From Synergistota bacterium (GTDB taxonomy: Bacteria > Synergistota > GBS-1), in contig JANXBX010000005.1 in NCBI GenBank assembly GCA_025060595.1, positions 68,718-132,717 of the forward strand: a stretch of 64,000 bases of DNA, given 5' to 3'. Positions 19,693-29,500 of the stretch are shown here, one piece after another. Within the stretch, counting starts at the first letter, position 1. Each line of letters opens with the position of its first letter. The notes under the pieces are model-generated. The model was not told the DNA's origin and ran no database searches. It was given only the letters and a program-made list of their open reading frames with translations. The translations under genes were made by a program, and so were the position numbers.

Positions 19693-20976
19693 TCATATAA
19701 GAGTTATCTGAGGAAATAGCATGAGGAGGATTGCACCTAAAATTAATGCTATAAAGAAGGGGGTTACTCCTTTAAATATGGTTTCCATTGGAATTTCAGG
19801 GAAAATTCCTTTTATAACATAAGCGTTTATGCCCACAGGAGGGGTTATAACTCCTATCTGGGTTACAAGTACTACCATTACTCCGAACCATATTGGATCA
19901 AAGCCAAGTTTTATTACTACCGGATAAAATATTGGAATAGTTAAAAGTATCAACGCCAGAGCATCTATAAAACATCCGGATATTACATAAATCAATATTA
20001 TGAATGCCATTGCAAGATAAGGGTAATTTTCAAATTGAAGAAGCCAGCTTTGAAGAGCTTGAGGTAGTCTTGTTATGGCCAGAAAGTGACCAAATACGGC
20101 TGCTCCTGCAACTACAAAGATTATCATACATGATATCCTGACACTCTCTTGAAGTGAGCGTTTTATTCCTTCCCAGGATATCCTTTTTCTTAGAAGAGAG
20201 ATGATCCCTATTAATCCAGTTCCTACTGCTCCTGCTTCAATAGGAGTGAAGATTCCCTTTAGTAAACCTCCGACAACTAAAAGGAATATGAGCAAAACCT
20301 CAGAAGCGCTTAAAAGAGAAAAGAGCCTTTCTTTCCATGAACTTTTAGGGCTTTTAGAGGCTATCTGAGGGTCTATTTTAGCCCATACATATATAGCTAT
20401 GGAGAAGAGAATTGAAAGCATTATTCCTGGGAGTATCCCGGCTATAAATAGTTTTCCAATGGATTGTTGAGTTAGTATACCGTATATTACGAATATTACG
20501 CTAGGGGGGATCATTATTCCTAGACTTCCCCCAGCAGCTACACATCCAGCAGCTAGAGATTCGGAGTATCCATATCTTTTCATTTCGGGTAATGCTACCA
20601 TAGCCATTGTAGCGGTAGAAGCGTTTGTTGACCCACATATAGCTGCAAATCCTGCGCTCGCCCATATAGTAGCTATAGCTAGCCCACCAGGTAAGTGTCC
20701 TATGAGTTTATTAGATGCCTCATATAGCCTTTTACTCATTCCAGAATTGTGAGCTAGTTGTCCCATAAGCACGAATAGGGGAATTACTCCCAATGTGTAA
20801 GAGTTAAATGAGGAGAAAAAGTCAACTGCAAGCAGCTTCATTGCTGCGGGAAATGAAACTAGTAATCCAAATCCAATAAATCCAACGAGAGCCATAGCTA
20901 TAGCTACTGGTATCTTTAGTAAAAAAAGTAGTATTAGGGTGAATGTGCCGATTGCCCCTAAAAATAAGGGGGTCAA
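19693..20976 (-). CDS. dctM: TRAP transporter large permease
   Basis: A 427-residue DctM-family subunit with about 12 hydrophobic segments. It is the sodium-coupled transport channel of a tripartite ATP-independent periplasmic transporter. Characteristic blocks are AGFAAICGSTNASTATMA, LAAGCVAAGGSLGIMIPPS and GVITPPVGINAYVIKG. Overlaps dctQ by 4 bases. Confidence 0.96.
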   Translation of the reverse strand: MTPLFLGAIGTFTLILLFLLKIPVAIAMALVGFIGFGLLVSFPAAMKLLAVDFFSSFNSYTLGVIPLFVLMGQLAHNSGMSKRLYEASNKLIGHLPGGLAIATIWASAGFAAICGSTNASTATMAMVALPEMKRYGYSESLAAGCVAAGGSLGIMIPPSVIFVIYGILTQQSIGKLFIAGILPGIMLSILFSIAIYVWAKIDPQIASKSPKSSWKERLFSLLSASEVLLIFLLVVGGLLKGIFTPIEAGAVGTGLIGIISLLRKRISWEGIKRSLQESVRISCMIIFVVAGAAVFGHFLAITRLPQALQSWLLQFENYPYLAMAFIILIYVISGCFIDALALILLTIPIFYPVVIKLGFDPIWFGVMVVLVTQIGVITPPVGINAYVIKGIFPEIPMETIFKGVTPFFIALILGAILLMLFPQITLI

Positions 20977-21473
20977 GCTTTTTCCCTCCCTAGTTTTCTC
21001 ATTTCTATTTGGATTTTTTCAGTTAGTTTTATCTTTTCTAAGAGAGGGGAAACTCCATTTATGAGGGCGAAGCCTACACATATTCCGATAATTGCGTAAC
21101 TTAAATACAAAGGTATCCCAAGAGTCATTGAAACTTCACCTGAAGCTTTAGAATTTAGGCTTGAAAAGACCATACTTATAGAGAGTACAGCTAAAAATAA
21201 GGTTGTAATTGTGTGCGATAGGCGTTCTACAAGCTTCAACTTATGTTTTGACAAGATTTTGTCTATTAGGTCTATTTTTATCTGTGTTTCACTTTGAAAA
21301 CTTTTGAGGATAGCCAGTGATAGCATTAAAGAGGTGAGAAACTCCGCTATGTCATAGCTACCAGGTATGGGATACCTAAATAATCTAAGTATAACATCAA
21401 TGCATATTAAAGCAGTTAAGAATCCTAAGACAAGGGCAGAAAGCAAGTTTAGCTTACTTCCAAGCCATTTCAT
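20973..21473 (-). CDS. dctQ: TRAP transporter small permease
   Basis: A 166-residue DctQ-family subunit with four predicted TM helices (first at about 12-30). It pairs with DctM and is needed for transport. Overlaps of 4 bases with dctP and with dctM show a tightly coupled operon. Sequence is weakly conserved, as is usual for this subunit; context makes the call. Confidence 0.9.
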   Translation of the reverse strand: MKWLGSKLNLLSALVLGFLTALICIDVILRLFRYPIPGSYDIAEFLTSLMLSLAILKSFQSETQIKIDLIDKILSKHKLKLVERLSHTITTLFLAVLSISMVFSSLNSKASGEVSMTLGIPLYLSYAIIGICVGFALINGVSPLLEKIKLTEKIQIEMRKLGREKA

Positions 21474-22486
21474 TTTTTAGTTTCCTCCTTTATAAGTTTT
21501 TTAAGGGTTTCTATTGCTTCTTTTCCGGGAACTCCTTTTTTCTGGATCTCATTCATGTACTCATCTATTACAGGTTCTACCGCTTTTCTCCATCTTTCAT
21601 GTTCATCGTCAGGAAGGGATATTATTTCGTTTCCCAAGCTTAGCGTAAACTCCTTACCCTCTAAATCGCTTTCATCCCATGCTTTTCCGTGTTTTTCTAC
21701 CCAATCTATGCTTATCTCTTCTAAAATCTTCTTCACATCTTCTGGAAGATTTTCCCATTTCTTTTGATTCATGACTACATACATCCCAGTTGTATAGCCT
21801 ATCTTTGTACACATTATGGTGTGTTTTATCACTTCAGCTTGTTTCCAACCTTTCAAGGTTTCCATCGGGGCGAAAGTAGCTTCAACGATTCCTTTTTGAA
21901 GAGCCTCATATGCCATGCCCTGACTCATGGCTACTGGGACACCTCCTAAGGCTTTAGCAACTTTTGCACTAAATCCGGTAGTTCTTATCTTAAGTCCCTT
22001 TAGATCTTCAAGCTTATTTATTTTTATTTTAGAGTGAAGTATGCCAGGGCCATGGGCGTGTAAATATAGTACTTTGACTCCAGATAATTCTTTTGGATTT
22101 ATCATGTTAAAGTATCTGTTAATCACTTTGGTTGCTGTTGTACCATCTGGGTAACCTAGAGGGAGATCGACGGCTTCCATAAGAGGGAATCTCCCACTTG
22201 TGTAGGCGAAACAAGACATACCTATATCTGCTATTCCATTCAATACGCCTTCAAAGATGTTAGGTCCTTGAAGTAGAGCACCTCCGGGAAAGTAAGATAT
22301 TTCGACTTTTCCGTTGCTTCTTTTACCTACTTCCTTTATCCAGCTTTCAGCTAGGATAGATTGTATGTGAGATGGGGGAAAGAAATTTGCGTAAGATAAT
22401 TTTATAACTCCCTCTGCTGAATTTAAAGGATTACCCAATCCTATTATTAAGCCTAGAAATACGCTTATTAATAATAGTTTCTTCAC
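21470..22486 (-). CDS. dctP: TRAP transporter substrate-binding protein
   Basis: A 338-residue DctP-family periplasmic binding protein with a signal peptide (LLLISVFLGLIIGLG). SYANFFPPSHIQS follows, and the substrate-carboxylate region includes KGLKIRTTGFSAKVAKALGG with the conserved Arg. The ligand cannot be read from sequence. GTG start at 22486 with SD GGGGGT 7 bases upstream (an ATG at 22493 is out of frame). The upstream tyrosine-codon leader suggests the ligand may be tyrosine, a related aromatic acid, or another amino-acid derivative; that is inference. Confidence 0.94.
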   Translation of the reverse strand: MKKLLLISVFLGLIIGLGNPLNSAEGVIKLSYANFFPPSHIQSILAESWIKEVGKRSNGKVEISYFPGGALLQGPNIFEGVLNGIADIGMSCFAYTSGRFPLMEAVDLPLGYPDGTTATKVINRYFNMINPKELSGVKVLYLHAHGPGILHSKIKINKLEDLKGLKIRTTGFSAKVAKALGGVPVAMSQGMAYEALQKGIVEATFAPMETLKGWKQAEVIKHTIMCTKIGYTTGMYVVMNQKKWENLPEDVKKILEEISIDWVEKHGKAWDESDLEGKEFTLSLGNEIISLPDDEHERWRKAVEPVIDEYMNEIQKKGVPGKEAIETLKKLIKEETKK

Positions 22487-22516
22487 TTTTCATACCCCCT
22501 TTAGGTTATTTTTGTA

Positions 22517-22560
22517 AAATAAAAAAAACCGCCACCCGGGAAAGGTGGCGGTTTTTTTTA
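22517..22560 (-). terminator. Intrinsic terminator/attenuator hairpin before dctP
   Basis: Perfect 9-bp GC-rich stem: ACCGCCACC (22528-22536) and GGTGGCGGT (22544-22552) around a 7-base loop, with A/T runs of 8 or more on both sides, so it can act in both directions. On the minus strand it sits between the leader-peptide stop codon and the dctP SD, exactly where an attenuator belongs. Confidence 0.93.
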
Positions 22561-22582
22561 TCAGAATTGCCGAGGAAGGAGC

Positions 22583-22699
22583 TTACCTCAGCAATAACGC
22601 AGCCAGCCTTTCCCGCAACTTGGCGGGCTTAAGATAATAGTAATAATAATAGTAAACGCAATAAGACTTATCCTTGAGGCTGACTGCGTTTATTATCAT
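22583..22699 (-). CDS. Leader peptide with seven consecutive tyrosines
   Basis: A 38-residue ORF starting ATG at 22699, 8 bases after AAAGGGG, and ending TAA at 22583-22585. Residues 16-22 are all Tyr (codons TAC TAT TAT TAT TAC TAT TAT at 22654-22634), with another Tyr at residue 13. The peptide starts MIINAVSLKDKSYCV and ends in a Leu/Arg/Ala-rich stretch. Seven codons for one amino acid before a terminator recalls the His and Phe operon leaders of enteric bacteria. The ORF is below usual gene-calling length. Stalling when charged tRNA-Tyr is scarce would be predicted to allow readthrough into dctP. Confidence 0.8.
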   Translation of the reverse strand: MIINAVSLKDKSYCVYYYYYYYLKPAKLRERLAALLLR

Positions 22700-22722
22700 G
22701 CTTATATCCCCTTTCGCTTAAG

Positions 22723-22751
22723 TTTATATCACAGTGAAGAGACCGTGTCAA
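22723..22751 (-). promoter_or_regulatory. Sigma-70-type promoter for the leader-dctPQM operon
   Basis: On the minus strand: -35 TTGACA (22746-22751), a 17-base spacer, then -10 TATAAA (22723-22728) with a TGn extension. The predicted start near 22717 lies just upstream of the leader peptide's SD, giving an 18-base 5' untranslated region. Confidence 0.85.
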
Positions 22752-22839
22752 GGTTTTAGGAAAGAATTATTTTTAAATTTTTGGGAAGTTGCTTTTAGTG
22801 AATATCAGGGGCTGATTAATAGCATGTTTTGAGTTTAGC

Positions 22840-22868
22840 TTGACATATTGAAGTTTTTGAAGTATTCT
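22840..22868 (+). promoter_or_regulatory. Promoter for tRNA-Arg
   Basis: -35 TTGACA (22840-22845), 17-base spacer, -10 TATTCT (22863-22868). The predicted start near 22875 is 8 bases before the mature tRNA. Confidence 0.75.
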
Positions 22869-22882
22869 TTATCTGTAGAGGC

Positions 22883-22958
22883 GTGCCTGTAGCTCAGTGG
22901 ATAGAGCGTTGGACTCCGGATCCAAAGGTCGCGGGTTCAAATCCCGCCAGGCACGCCA
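22883..22958 (+). tRNA. tRNA-Arg (anticodon CCG)
   Basis: Complete cloverleaf of 76 bases with encoded CCA. Acceptor stem GTGCCTG/CAGGCAC, D-stem GCTC/GAGC, anticodon stem TTGGA/TCCAA with loop CTCCGGA (anticodon CCG at 22916-22918, reads CGG), T-arm GCGGG TTCAAAT CCCGC, discriminator G. It lies upstream of rpoB, with its own promoter. Confidence 0.98.
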
Positions 22959-23088
22959 GTGAGAGGGGACAATGAGATTTTGGAAGCAAGGATGAGTAAT
23001 CTTAAAAAAGAAAAAGAAAATGTTTTAAAACCCCATTTTAATCCTCGAAAAAAGAAAGGGGTAACATTTGTTTTTTTGTTTCTTCTTA

Positions 23089-23120
23089 GGATAATATCAT
23101 GACTTGTCATTTGGTTATCC
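23089..23120 (+). promoter_or_regulatory. Hairpin in the rpoB leader
   Basis: GGATAA (23089-23094) pairs with TTATCC (23115-23120), and inside it ATGAC (23099-23103) pairs with GTCAT (23106-23110). There is no U-tract after it, so it is not a terminator; an RNA leader structure or protein-binding site is possible. The rest of 22959-23156 holds a weak CCCC/GGGG pairing before a T-run (23024-23080) and no clear gene. Confidence 0.4.
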
Positions 23121-23156
23121 CTCCCAAGCCTGTTACCTTGTGAGGTGATCTTTTAT

Positions 23157-26100
23157 ATGGAGAGTTTTGTTAAGGTGGGAAGGGAAAGAGTTTTTTATGG
23201 TAATTCCTCAAAGGTTCTCCCTCTGCCTAATCTTATAGAGGTTCAGAAGAACTCCTTTAAGTGGTTCTTAGAAGAAGGACTTCGTGAGGTTTTTAACGAA
23301 GTTTTCCCCATCGAAGGGTACAAGGGAGATATGGTGTTAGAGTTTGTAGATTATTACTTGGGAGAACCTAAGTGTAGTGAGTTTGAGGCAAAGGAGAAGG
23401 ATCTTTCTTATCAGGCGCCACTTTTTGCTAGGTTAAGGCTGGTTAGTCGTTTAACTGGAGAAATTAAAGAAGAAGATGTATATATGGGAGATCTGCCTAT
23501 AATGACTGAACGGGGTACCTTTATCGTTAATGGAACAGAAAGGGTTATTGTCAATCAGCTTATAAGATCTCCTGGGGTTTATTTTGACAAGGAAGTTGGT
23601 GCGCAGGGTAGGGAGATTTTCACAGCTAGGCTTATTCCTGACAGAGGGGCATGGTTAGAGTTTGAGCTTACACCAGGAGAGGTAATATCTGTAAAGGTCG
23701 ATCGTAGAAAAAAGGTACCTGTTACTTTACTTTTAAAGGTTTTAGGTTTTAGGGATAATCAGGAAATACTAGAATACTTTTCAGAGGGTATTTACGAGGC
23801 GGAGATAATAGAAGAGCTTGTTAGAGGTAAGATTCTTGCTGAACCTGTGTTAGATTTAGAAACAGGTGAGGTTTTGATAAGAAAAGGAGAAAGATTAACT
23901 AAGGAAGATATTGAATTTTTGATCGAGAGGGGAGTTTCTAAAGTTGTTTTATATAAGGTTGATTCTGCCATAGCTAATACCTTGGAGAGAGATCCAACGG
24001 TCACTATGGAGGATGCCTTAATAGACCTTTTTAGAAGGTTGAGACCTAGTGAGCCTGCAAGACTTGAGGGGGCTAGGGAGCTTGCTAGGGCCCTCTTTGG
24101 AGACCCAAGAAGATATAATTTGGGTAAAGTTGGGAGATTCAAGCTTAATAAAAAATTAGGACTTGATATTCCTCTTGATGTGGTTACTCTGCAGAGAGAG
24201 GACATCTGTGGTATTATAGATTATCTTCTTCAGCTAAGAGACGGCAAGGGAGAAGTAGATGATATAGATCATCTTGGAAATAGAAGAGTTAGGGCTGTAG
24301 GAGAGCTCTTGCAGAACCAGTTTAGGATAGGTCTTTTAAGGGTTGAAAGAATGGTCAAGGACAGGATGAGCTTATATCCAAATGTGGGAAGCGCTACTCC
24401 TCAGGTTTTAATGAATATAAGACCTATAGTAGCTGCGGTAAAGGAGTTTTTCGGTTCTAGTCAGTTATCCCAGTTTATGGATCAAACTAATCCTCTGGCA
24501 GAGCTTACTCATAGGAGGAGATTAAGCGCTTTAGGGCCTGGTGGATTAACGAGGGAGAGAGCGGGGTTTGAGGTTAGAGATGTTCACTACACTCATTATG
24601 GAAGGATATGTCCAATAGAGACGCCTGAAGGTCCGAATATTGGACTTGTCACATCTCTGAGTACATATGCTCGTGTAAATGAATTTGGTTTTATTGAAAC
24701 TCCTTATAAAAGAGTTGTGGATGGAAGGGTAACTGATGAGATTGTTTATCTTACGGCTGATGAGGAGGATAAGTATTATATAGCTCAAGCTAATACTCCT
24801 GTTGATGAAAATGGTTACTTCATAGAGGATAAGGTAATAGCTCGCCATCGTAGGGAGATCGTATGGGTTGATCCTAAAATGGTTAATTTTATGGATATAT
24901 CTCCAAAACAGGTGTTTAGTGTTTCTACATCCCTTATTCCCTTTTTGGAACACGATGATGCCAATAGAGCTTTAATGGGTTCCAATATGCAACGTCAGGC
25001 AGTTCCTCTTATTAAACCGCAAGCTCCGGTTATAGGAACTGGAATAGAGAAAAAGGTTGCCTTGGATTCTGGAGCACTGGTTGTGGCAAAAAGAGGTGGC
25101 GTTGTTGAGAAGGTTTGTGCGGATGAGATAGTTATAAGAACTCCTAGTGGGGAGAAGGATGTTTATAAGCTTCTTAAATTTAAGAGGTCAAACCAGGGAA
25201 CGTGTATAAATCAAAGACCTATAGTTAATAAGGGAGATAAAGTTGAAGCAGGAGACGTTATTGCTGATGGTATGTCAACTGATCATGGAGAATTAGCTCT
25301 CGGAAATAATGTTTTGATAGCTTTTATGCCTTGGGAAGGATATAACTTTGAGGATGCGATAGTTATAAGCGAGCGTTTGGTTAAAGAGGATTTATACACC
25401 TCCGTTCATATAGAGGAGTATGAGATAGAGGCTCGTGAAACCAAACTTGGTCCTGAGGAGATAACGAGGGATATCCCTAATGTTGGAGAGGATCAATTGA
25501 AGAATCTTGATGAAAATGGAATTGTTAGAATAGGGGCTGAGGTAAAAGCAGGAGATATCCTTGTAGGAAAGGTAACACCAAAGGGGGAAACGGATCTAAC
25601 GCCTGAGGAAAGACTTCTTAGAGCTATCTTTGGAGAGAAGGCGAGAGAAGTAAGGGATACATCTTTAAGAGTTCCGCATGGTGAAGGTGGAAAAGTTGTT
25701 GACGTTAAGATTTTCTCTCGGGAAAATAATGATGAGCTTCCACCTGGTGTAAACAAGCTCGTTCGTGTTTATGTTGCTCAGATAAGAAAGATTTCTGTGG
25801 GGGATAAGATGGCAGGAAGGCATGGCAATAAGGGGGTTATATCTAGAATATTACCTGTCGAGGATATGCCTTATCTTCCTGATGGTACTCCAGTTGACAT
25901 AGTTCTTAATCCCTTGGGGGTTCCGTCAAGAATGAACTTAGGACAAGTTCTTGAAGCTCATTTAGGCTTGGTGGCTAGAGAGCTAGGTTTTAGGGTTGCT
26001 TCTCCGGTATTTGAGGGGGCAACTGAAAAAGATGTGTTAGAGGGTCTTGAAAAGATATGCAAAATTAAGCCTTGGTTTAAACCTACAGGTAAAACTATTT

Positions 26101-26549
26101 TGTATGATGGTAGAACAGGAGAGCCCTTTGATCAGGAAGTTACTGTTGGTTACATGTATATGATGAAGCTTATTCACATGGTTGATGATAAAATCCATGC
26201 TCGTTCAACAGGTCCTTACTCTCTCATAACTCAGCAACCTCTTGGCGGTAAAGCTCAGTTTGGTGGACAGAGATTTGGGGAAATGGAGGTTTGGGCTCTT
26301 GAGGGATACGGTGCGGCTTATACTCTTCAGGAGATATTGACTATAAAGTCTGATGATATACCTGGAAGAATGAAAACTTACGAGGCTATAGTCAAAGGTG
26401 AGGATATTAGCGAAGCGGGTCTCCCTGAATCCTTTAAGGTTCTTGTTAAAGAGCTTCAAGGGTTGTGCTTAGATATAGAGGTAGAGCTTGAGAAAGAAGA
26501 AAAGGAATTGGAGGAGGAAAAGGGAGGATTAACCGGTGATGGAAATTAA
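23157..26549 (+). CDS. rpoB: RNA polymerase beta subunit
   Basis: About 1130 residues. Start is the ATG at 23157, 7 bases after GAGGTGA; the frame is open to a GTG at 23145 but that overlaps the SD. Landmark blocks include the rifampicin region ([22 protein letters not shown]), the universally conserved GEGGK-type core near residue 845 and [14 protein letters not shown]. An insertion near residues 224-281 carries one copy of a module ([20 protein letters not shown]) that also recurs in RpoC. rplJ/rplL are not upstream as in many genomes; a tRNA gene is. Cotranscribed with rpoC, 14-base overlap. Confidence 0.98.
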   Translation: MESFVKVGRERVFYGNSSKVLPLPNLIEVQKNSFKWFLEEGLREVFNEVFPIEGYKGDMVLEFVDYYLGEPKCSEFEAKEKDLSYQAPLFARLRLVSRLTGEIKEEDVYMGDLPIMTERGTFIVNGTERVIVNQLIRSPGVYFDKEVGAQGREIFTARLIPDRGAWLEFELTPGEVISVKVDRRKKVPVTLLLKVLGFRDNQEILEYFSEGIYEAEIIEELVRGKILAEPVLDLETGEVLIRKGERLTKEDIEFLIERGVSKVVLYKVDSAIANTLERDPTVTMEDALIDLFRRLRPSEPARLEGARELARALFGDPRRYNLGKVGRFKLNKKLGLDIPLDVVTLQREDICGIIDYLLQLRDGKGEVDDIDHLGNRRVRAVGELLQNQFRIGLLRVERMVKDRMSLYPNVGSATPQVLMNIRPIVAAVKEFFGSSQLSQFMDQTNPLAELTHRRRLSALGPGGLTRERAGFEVRDVHYTHYGRICPIETPEGPNIGLVTSLSTYARVNEFGFIETPYKRVVDGRVTDEIVYLTADEEDKYYIAQANTPVDENGYFIEDKVIARHRREIVWVDPKMVNFMDISPKQVFSVSTSLIPFLEHDDANRALMGSNMQRQAVPLIKPQAPVIGTGIEKKVALDSGALVVAKRGGVVEKVCADEIVIRTPSGEKDVYKLLKFKRSNQGTCINQRPIVNKGDKVEAGDVIADGMSTDHGELALGNNVLIAFMPWEGYNFEDAIVISERLVKEDLYTSVHIEEYEIEARETKLGPEEITRDIPNVGEDQLKNLDENGIVRIGAEVKAGDILVGKVTPKGETDLTPEERLLRAIFGEKAREVRDTSLRVPHGEGGKVVDVKIFSRENNDELPPGVNKLVRVYVAQIRKISVGDKMAGRHGNKGVISRILPVEDMPYLPDGTPVDIVLNPLGVPSRMNLGQVLEAHLGLVARELGFRVASPVFEGATEKDVLEGLEKICKIKPWFKPTGKTILYDGRTGEPFDQEVTVGYMYMMKLIHMVDDKIHARSTGPYSLITQQPLGGKAQFGGQRFGEMEVWALEGYGAAYTLQEILTIKSDDIPGRMKTYEAIVKGEDISEAGLPESFKVLVKELQGLCLDIEVELEKEEKELEEEKGGLTGDGN

Positions 26550-29500
26550 AGGTATAAAAATAAGGTTAGCTTCTCCAGATCAGATAAGGAAGTGGTCAAG
26601 AGGAGAGGTTAAGAAACCAGAAACTATAAACTATAGAACCCTTAGACCTGAAAGAGATGGGCTTTTCTGCGAGAGAATCTTTGGTCCCACTCGTGACTAT
26701 GAGTGTTATTGCGGTAAGTACAAGCACATAAAATATAAGGGAATAGTTTGTGAAAGATGCGGAGTCGAGGTAACCGAATCTCGTGTTAGAAGAGAAAGAA
26801 TGGGGCATATAGAGTTAGCTGTTCCTGTTGTTCATATATGGTATCTTAAGGGAATCCCAAGTAAGCTAAGCCTTCTTTTAGGTATTCCTTCAAAGGATTT
26901 AGAGAAGGTAGTTTACTTCGCCTCTTTGCGCAGAAAAGAACAGCTTTATAAGGTAATGAGTGAAAGCAGAGGAGTATGTAAAAGAGGTGATATAATAACC
27001 GGCTCTCAGTTTAGAATTCACTCTCATTTTGATAAACAATTTGCAGCGGAGGAAGCCTATAGAGTTACTGATTTAACCGAGATTCCTCTTGAAAAGGGTG
27101 AAGTCATAACTTCTAGGCAGCTTGAGCGTCTTAAGTCTGAATTTGGTAACATGATTGATGGAGAGCCTTGTTATGAGATATTAGAAATAGACTCTACGGT
27201 TACAGGGGTTACTTATAAAGTAGGAGATCTTCTTCCTCTTTCTGAACTCGAGACAATCAAAGCCAAGTTTGGTGCAAGTAAGGTTAAAGCTGAGCCTTTT
27301 CTTATAAAAGGTGAGGAAACTTATATTGTAACAAAGGTTTTGAAGATGCCTTTCAAGAAAGGGGATTTTCTTGGGGCATCTGAGTACGAGCTTTATAGGA
27401 AGAAATATGGGGAAAAGTTTAAGGTTCGCCTAGAAACATCCAATTTAGAGGAGAGCTGTTACATAGTTATAAATCCGGGAAGCTCTCCGTTCAGGCTAGG
27501 CGACATAATTATTGAAAGCGAATATGAGCTTTGCAAGAAATATGATCCTTCCTTTGAAGCTGGTGTAGGAGCTGAGGCTGTGAAAAAGTTGCTCCAAAAT
27601 CTTGACCTTGATCTTCTCGCTGAGGAACTAAGGCTACAGATAAAGGAATCCACAGGACAGAGAAGAAGCAAGCTTATAAAAAGACTTGAGGTTGTTGAAG
27701 CTTTTAAATATTCTGGGAATAAGCCTGAGTGGATGGTCTTGGATGTTCTTCCCGTAATTCCGCCAGAACTTAGACCGATGGTTCAATTAGATGGTGGAAG
27801 GTTTGCCACATCGGATCTTAATGATCTTTATAGAAGGGTTATAAATAGAAATAATCGTTTAAAGAAACTTTTAGCCCTTAAAGCTCCAGAAATAATAGTT
27901 AGAAATGAGAAGAGAATGCTTCAAGAGGCAGTGGATGCTCTTCTTGATAACGGTAGAAGGGCAAGACCAGTGGTTGGTCCTGGCAATAGACCTCTTAAAT
28001 CTCTAACTGATATGCTCAGGGGCAAGAAGGGCAGATTCCGTCAGAATCTTCTTGGTAAGCGTGTTGATTATTCTGGTAGATCAGTTATAGTGGTGGGACC
28101 AGAGCTCAAGCTTTATCAGTGTGGATTGCCGAGGCAGATGGCTATAGAGCTCTTTAAGCCGTTTGTTAAAAGGAGACTTGTTGAGAAAGGTATAGCACCT
28201 AATATAAAGAGTGCTAGAAAAATGATTGAGCGAGGTAGACCAGAGGTATGGGATGTTCTTGAAGAGGTAGTTAAGGAGCACCCTGTTTTGCTAAACAGGG
28301 CCCCAACTCTTCATAGATTGAGTATACAAGCCTTTGAGCCGGTTCTTATGGAAGGTAAGGCTATAAGAATACATCCTCTTGTTTGCACCGCTTACAATGC
28401 TGATTTTGATGGGGACCAAATGGCAGTCCATGTCCCCCTATCTTACGAAGCTCAGGCTGAAAGTAGAATTATAATGTTATCTGCTAATAACCTTCTTTCT
28501 CCTGCAAGTGGTGGGCCTATAGTAACTCCTACTCAAGATATGGTCATAGGCTGTTATTATCTAACCATTGAGAGAAGCGGAGTTAAGGGTGAGGGAAGGA
28601 GATTTGTAACTGTAGAAGAAGCCTTGATAGCTTATGAGCATGGTACAGTGCATTTACATGCACCGGTTTTCTTAAGAGCAAAGGATGGTTATGTGGTTTT
28701 CGAAGATGGGAAGGTTAAGGTTGAGCCTATAGAAGACGGATGGTTTAAGACTACTATGGGTAGAATTTACTTTAATACTTTGCTGCCTAAGGAGCTGCGC
28801 TTTATTAATGAAGTTGTGGATAAAAAGAAACTCGCATCCATAGTTGAGCAATGTTATAGAGAGTGTGGCCAAAGGGTGACGGTGGAACTTCTTGATAGGA
28901 TTAAAGAAACAGGTTTTCATATGGCTACTAAGATGGGGCTTTCAGTATCCATAACTGATGTTCACATCCCATCAAGGAAGCTTGAGATAGTTAAAGATGC
29001 TGAGGAGAAAACCCAGATCGTTGATGAGAGATTTAAGAAAGGGGTTATAACTGAAGAGGAAAGAATAAGAGAGAAGGAGAGAATCTGGAGCGAAGTAGTC
29101 AATAAATTGACTGATATGACTCTTGAGGAGATGGATATAATTAATCCATTTGGAATGATGGTTTCTTCTGGAGCTAGAGGTAGTCGTACTCAGCTTGGAC
29201 AGATGGCTGGTATAAGAGGTCTTATGATGGATCCCTCTGGAAGAGTTATAGAGTTTCCAATAAGGTCTAATTTTAGAGAAGGATTAAGTGTTCTTGAATA
29301 CTTCATCTCTACCCATGGTGCAAGAAAAGGATTAGCAGATACAGCCTTAAGAACAGCTAAATCTGGTTATCTTACGAGGAGACTTGTCGATGTGGCTCAT
29401 GACATAATAATTAATGCAGAAGATTGCGGAACTGATAATGGAATAGAGATTGCCGCATTAGTTAGGGGAGGAAAAGTAATTATACCTCTTGAGGAGAGAA

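Larger units (their letters stand above)
22517..22717 (-). promoter_or_regulatory. Tyrosine-codon transcription attenuator leader
   Basis: A predicted ~200-nt leader between a strong promoter and dctP. It contains a short ORF with seven consecutive Tyr codons and a set of mutually exclusive pairings. 1:2 is 8 bp, 22685-22692 with 22653-22660. 1:3 is 13 bp, 22678-22690 with 22596-22608, one G-U. A stop-codon hairpin pairs 22586-22594 with 22567-22575, one G-U. A possible antiterminator of 9 bp pairs CGGGAAAGG (22607-22615) with CCTTTCCCG in the left arm and loop of the terminator (22537-22545). The imperfect pairs are G-U on the minus strand but would be C-A on the plus strand, which supports minus-strand RNA. 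The switching mechanism is inferred. Confidence 0.75.

Noticed and set aside
22517-22717. Known structured RNA (6S, SRP, tmRNA, T-box or a named riboswitch) at the dctP leader.
   Set aside because: No conserved core motifs of these classes were found, in particular no T-box sequence; the Tyr-rich ORF plus terminator explains the structure better.
22992-23102. A 36-codon ORF between tRNA-Arg and rpoB (Lys-rich then hydrophobic).
   Set aside because: No convincing SD, composition follows the A- and T-rich leader, and no amino-acid run or recognisable family; it may be chance.
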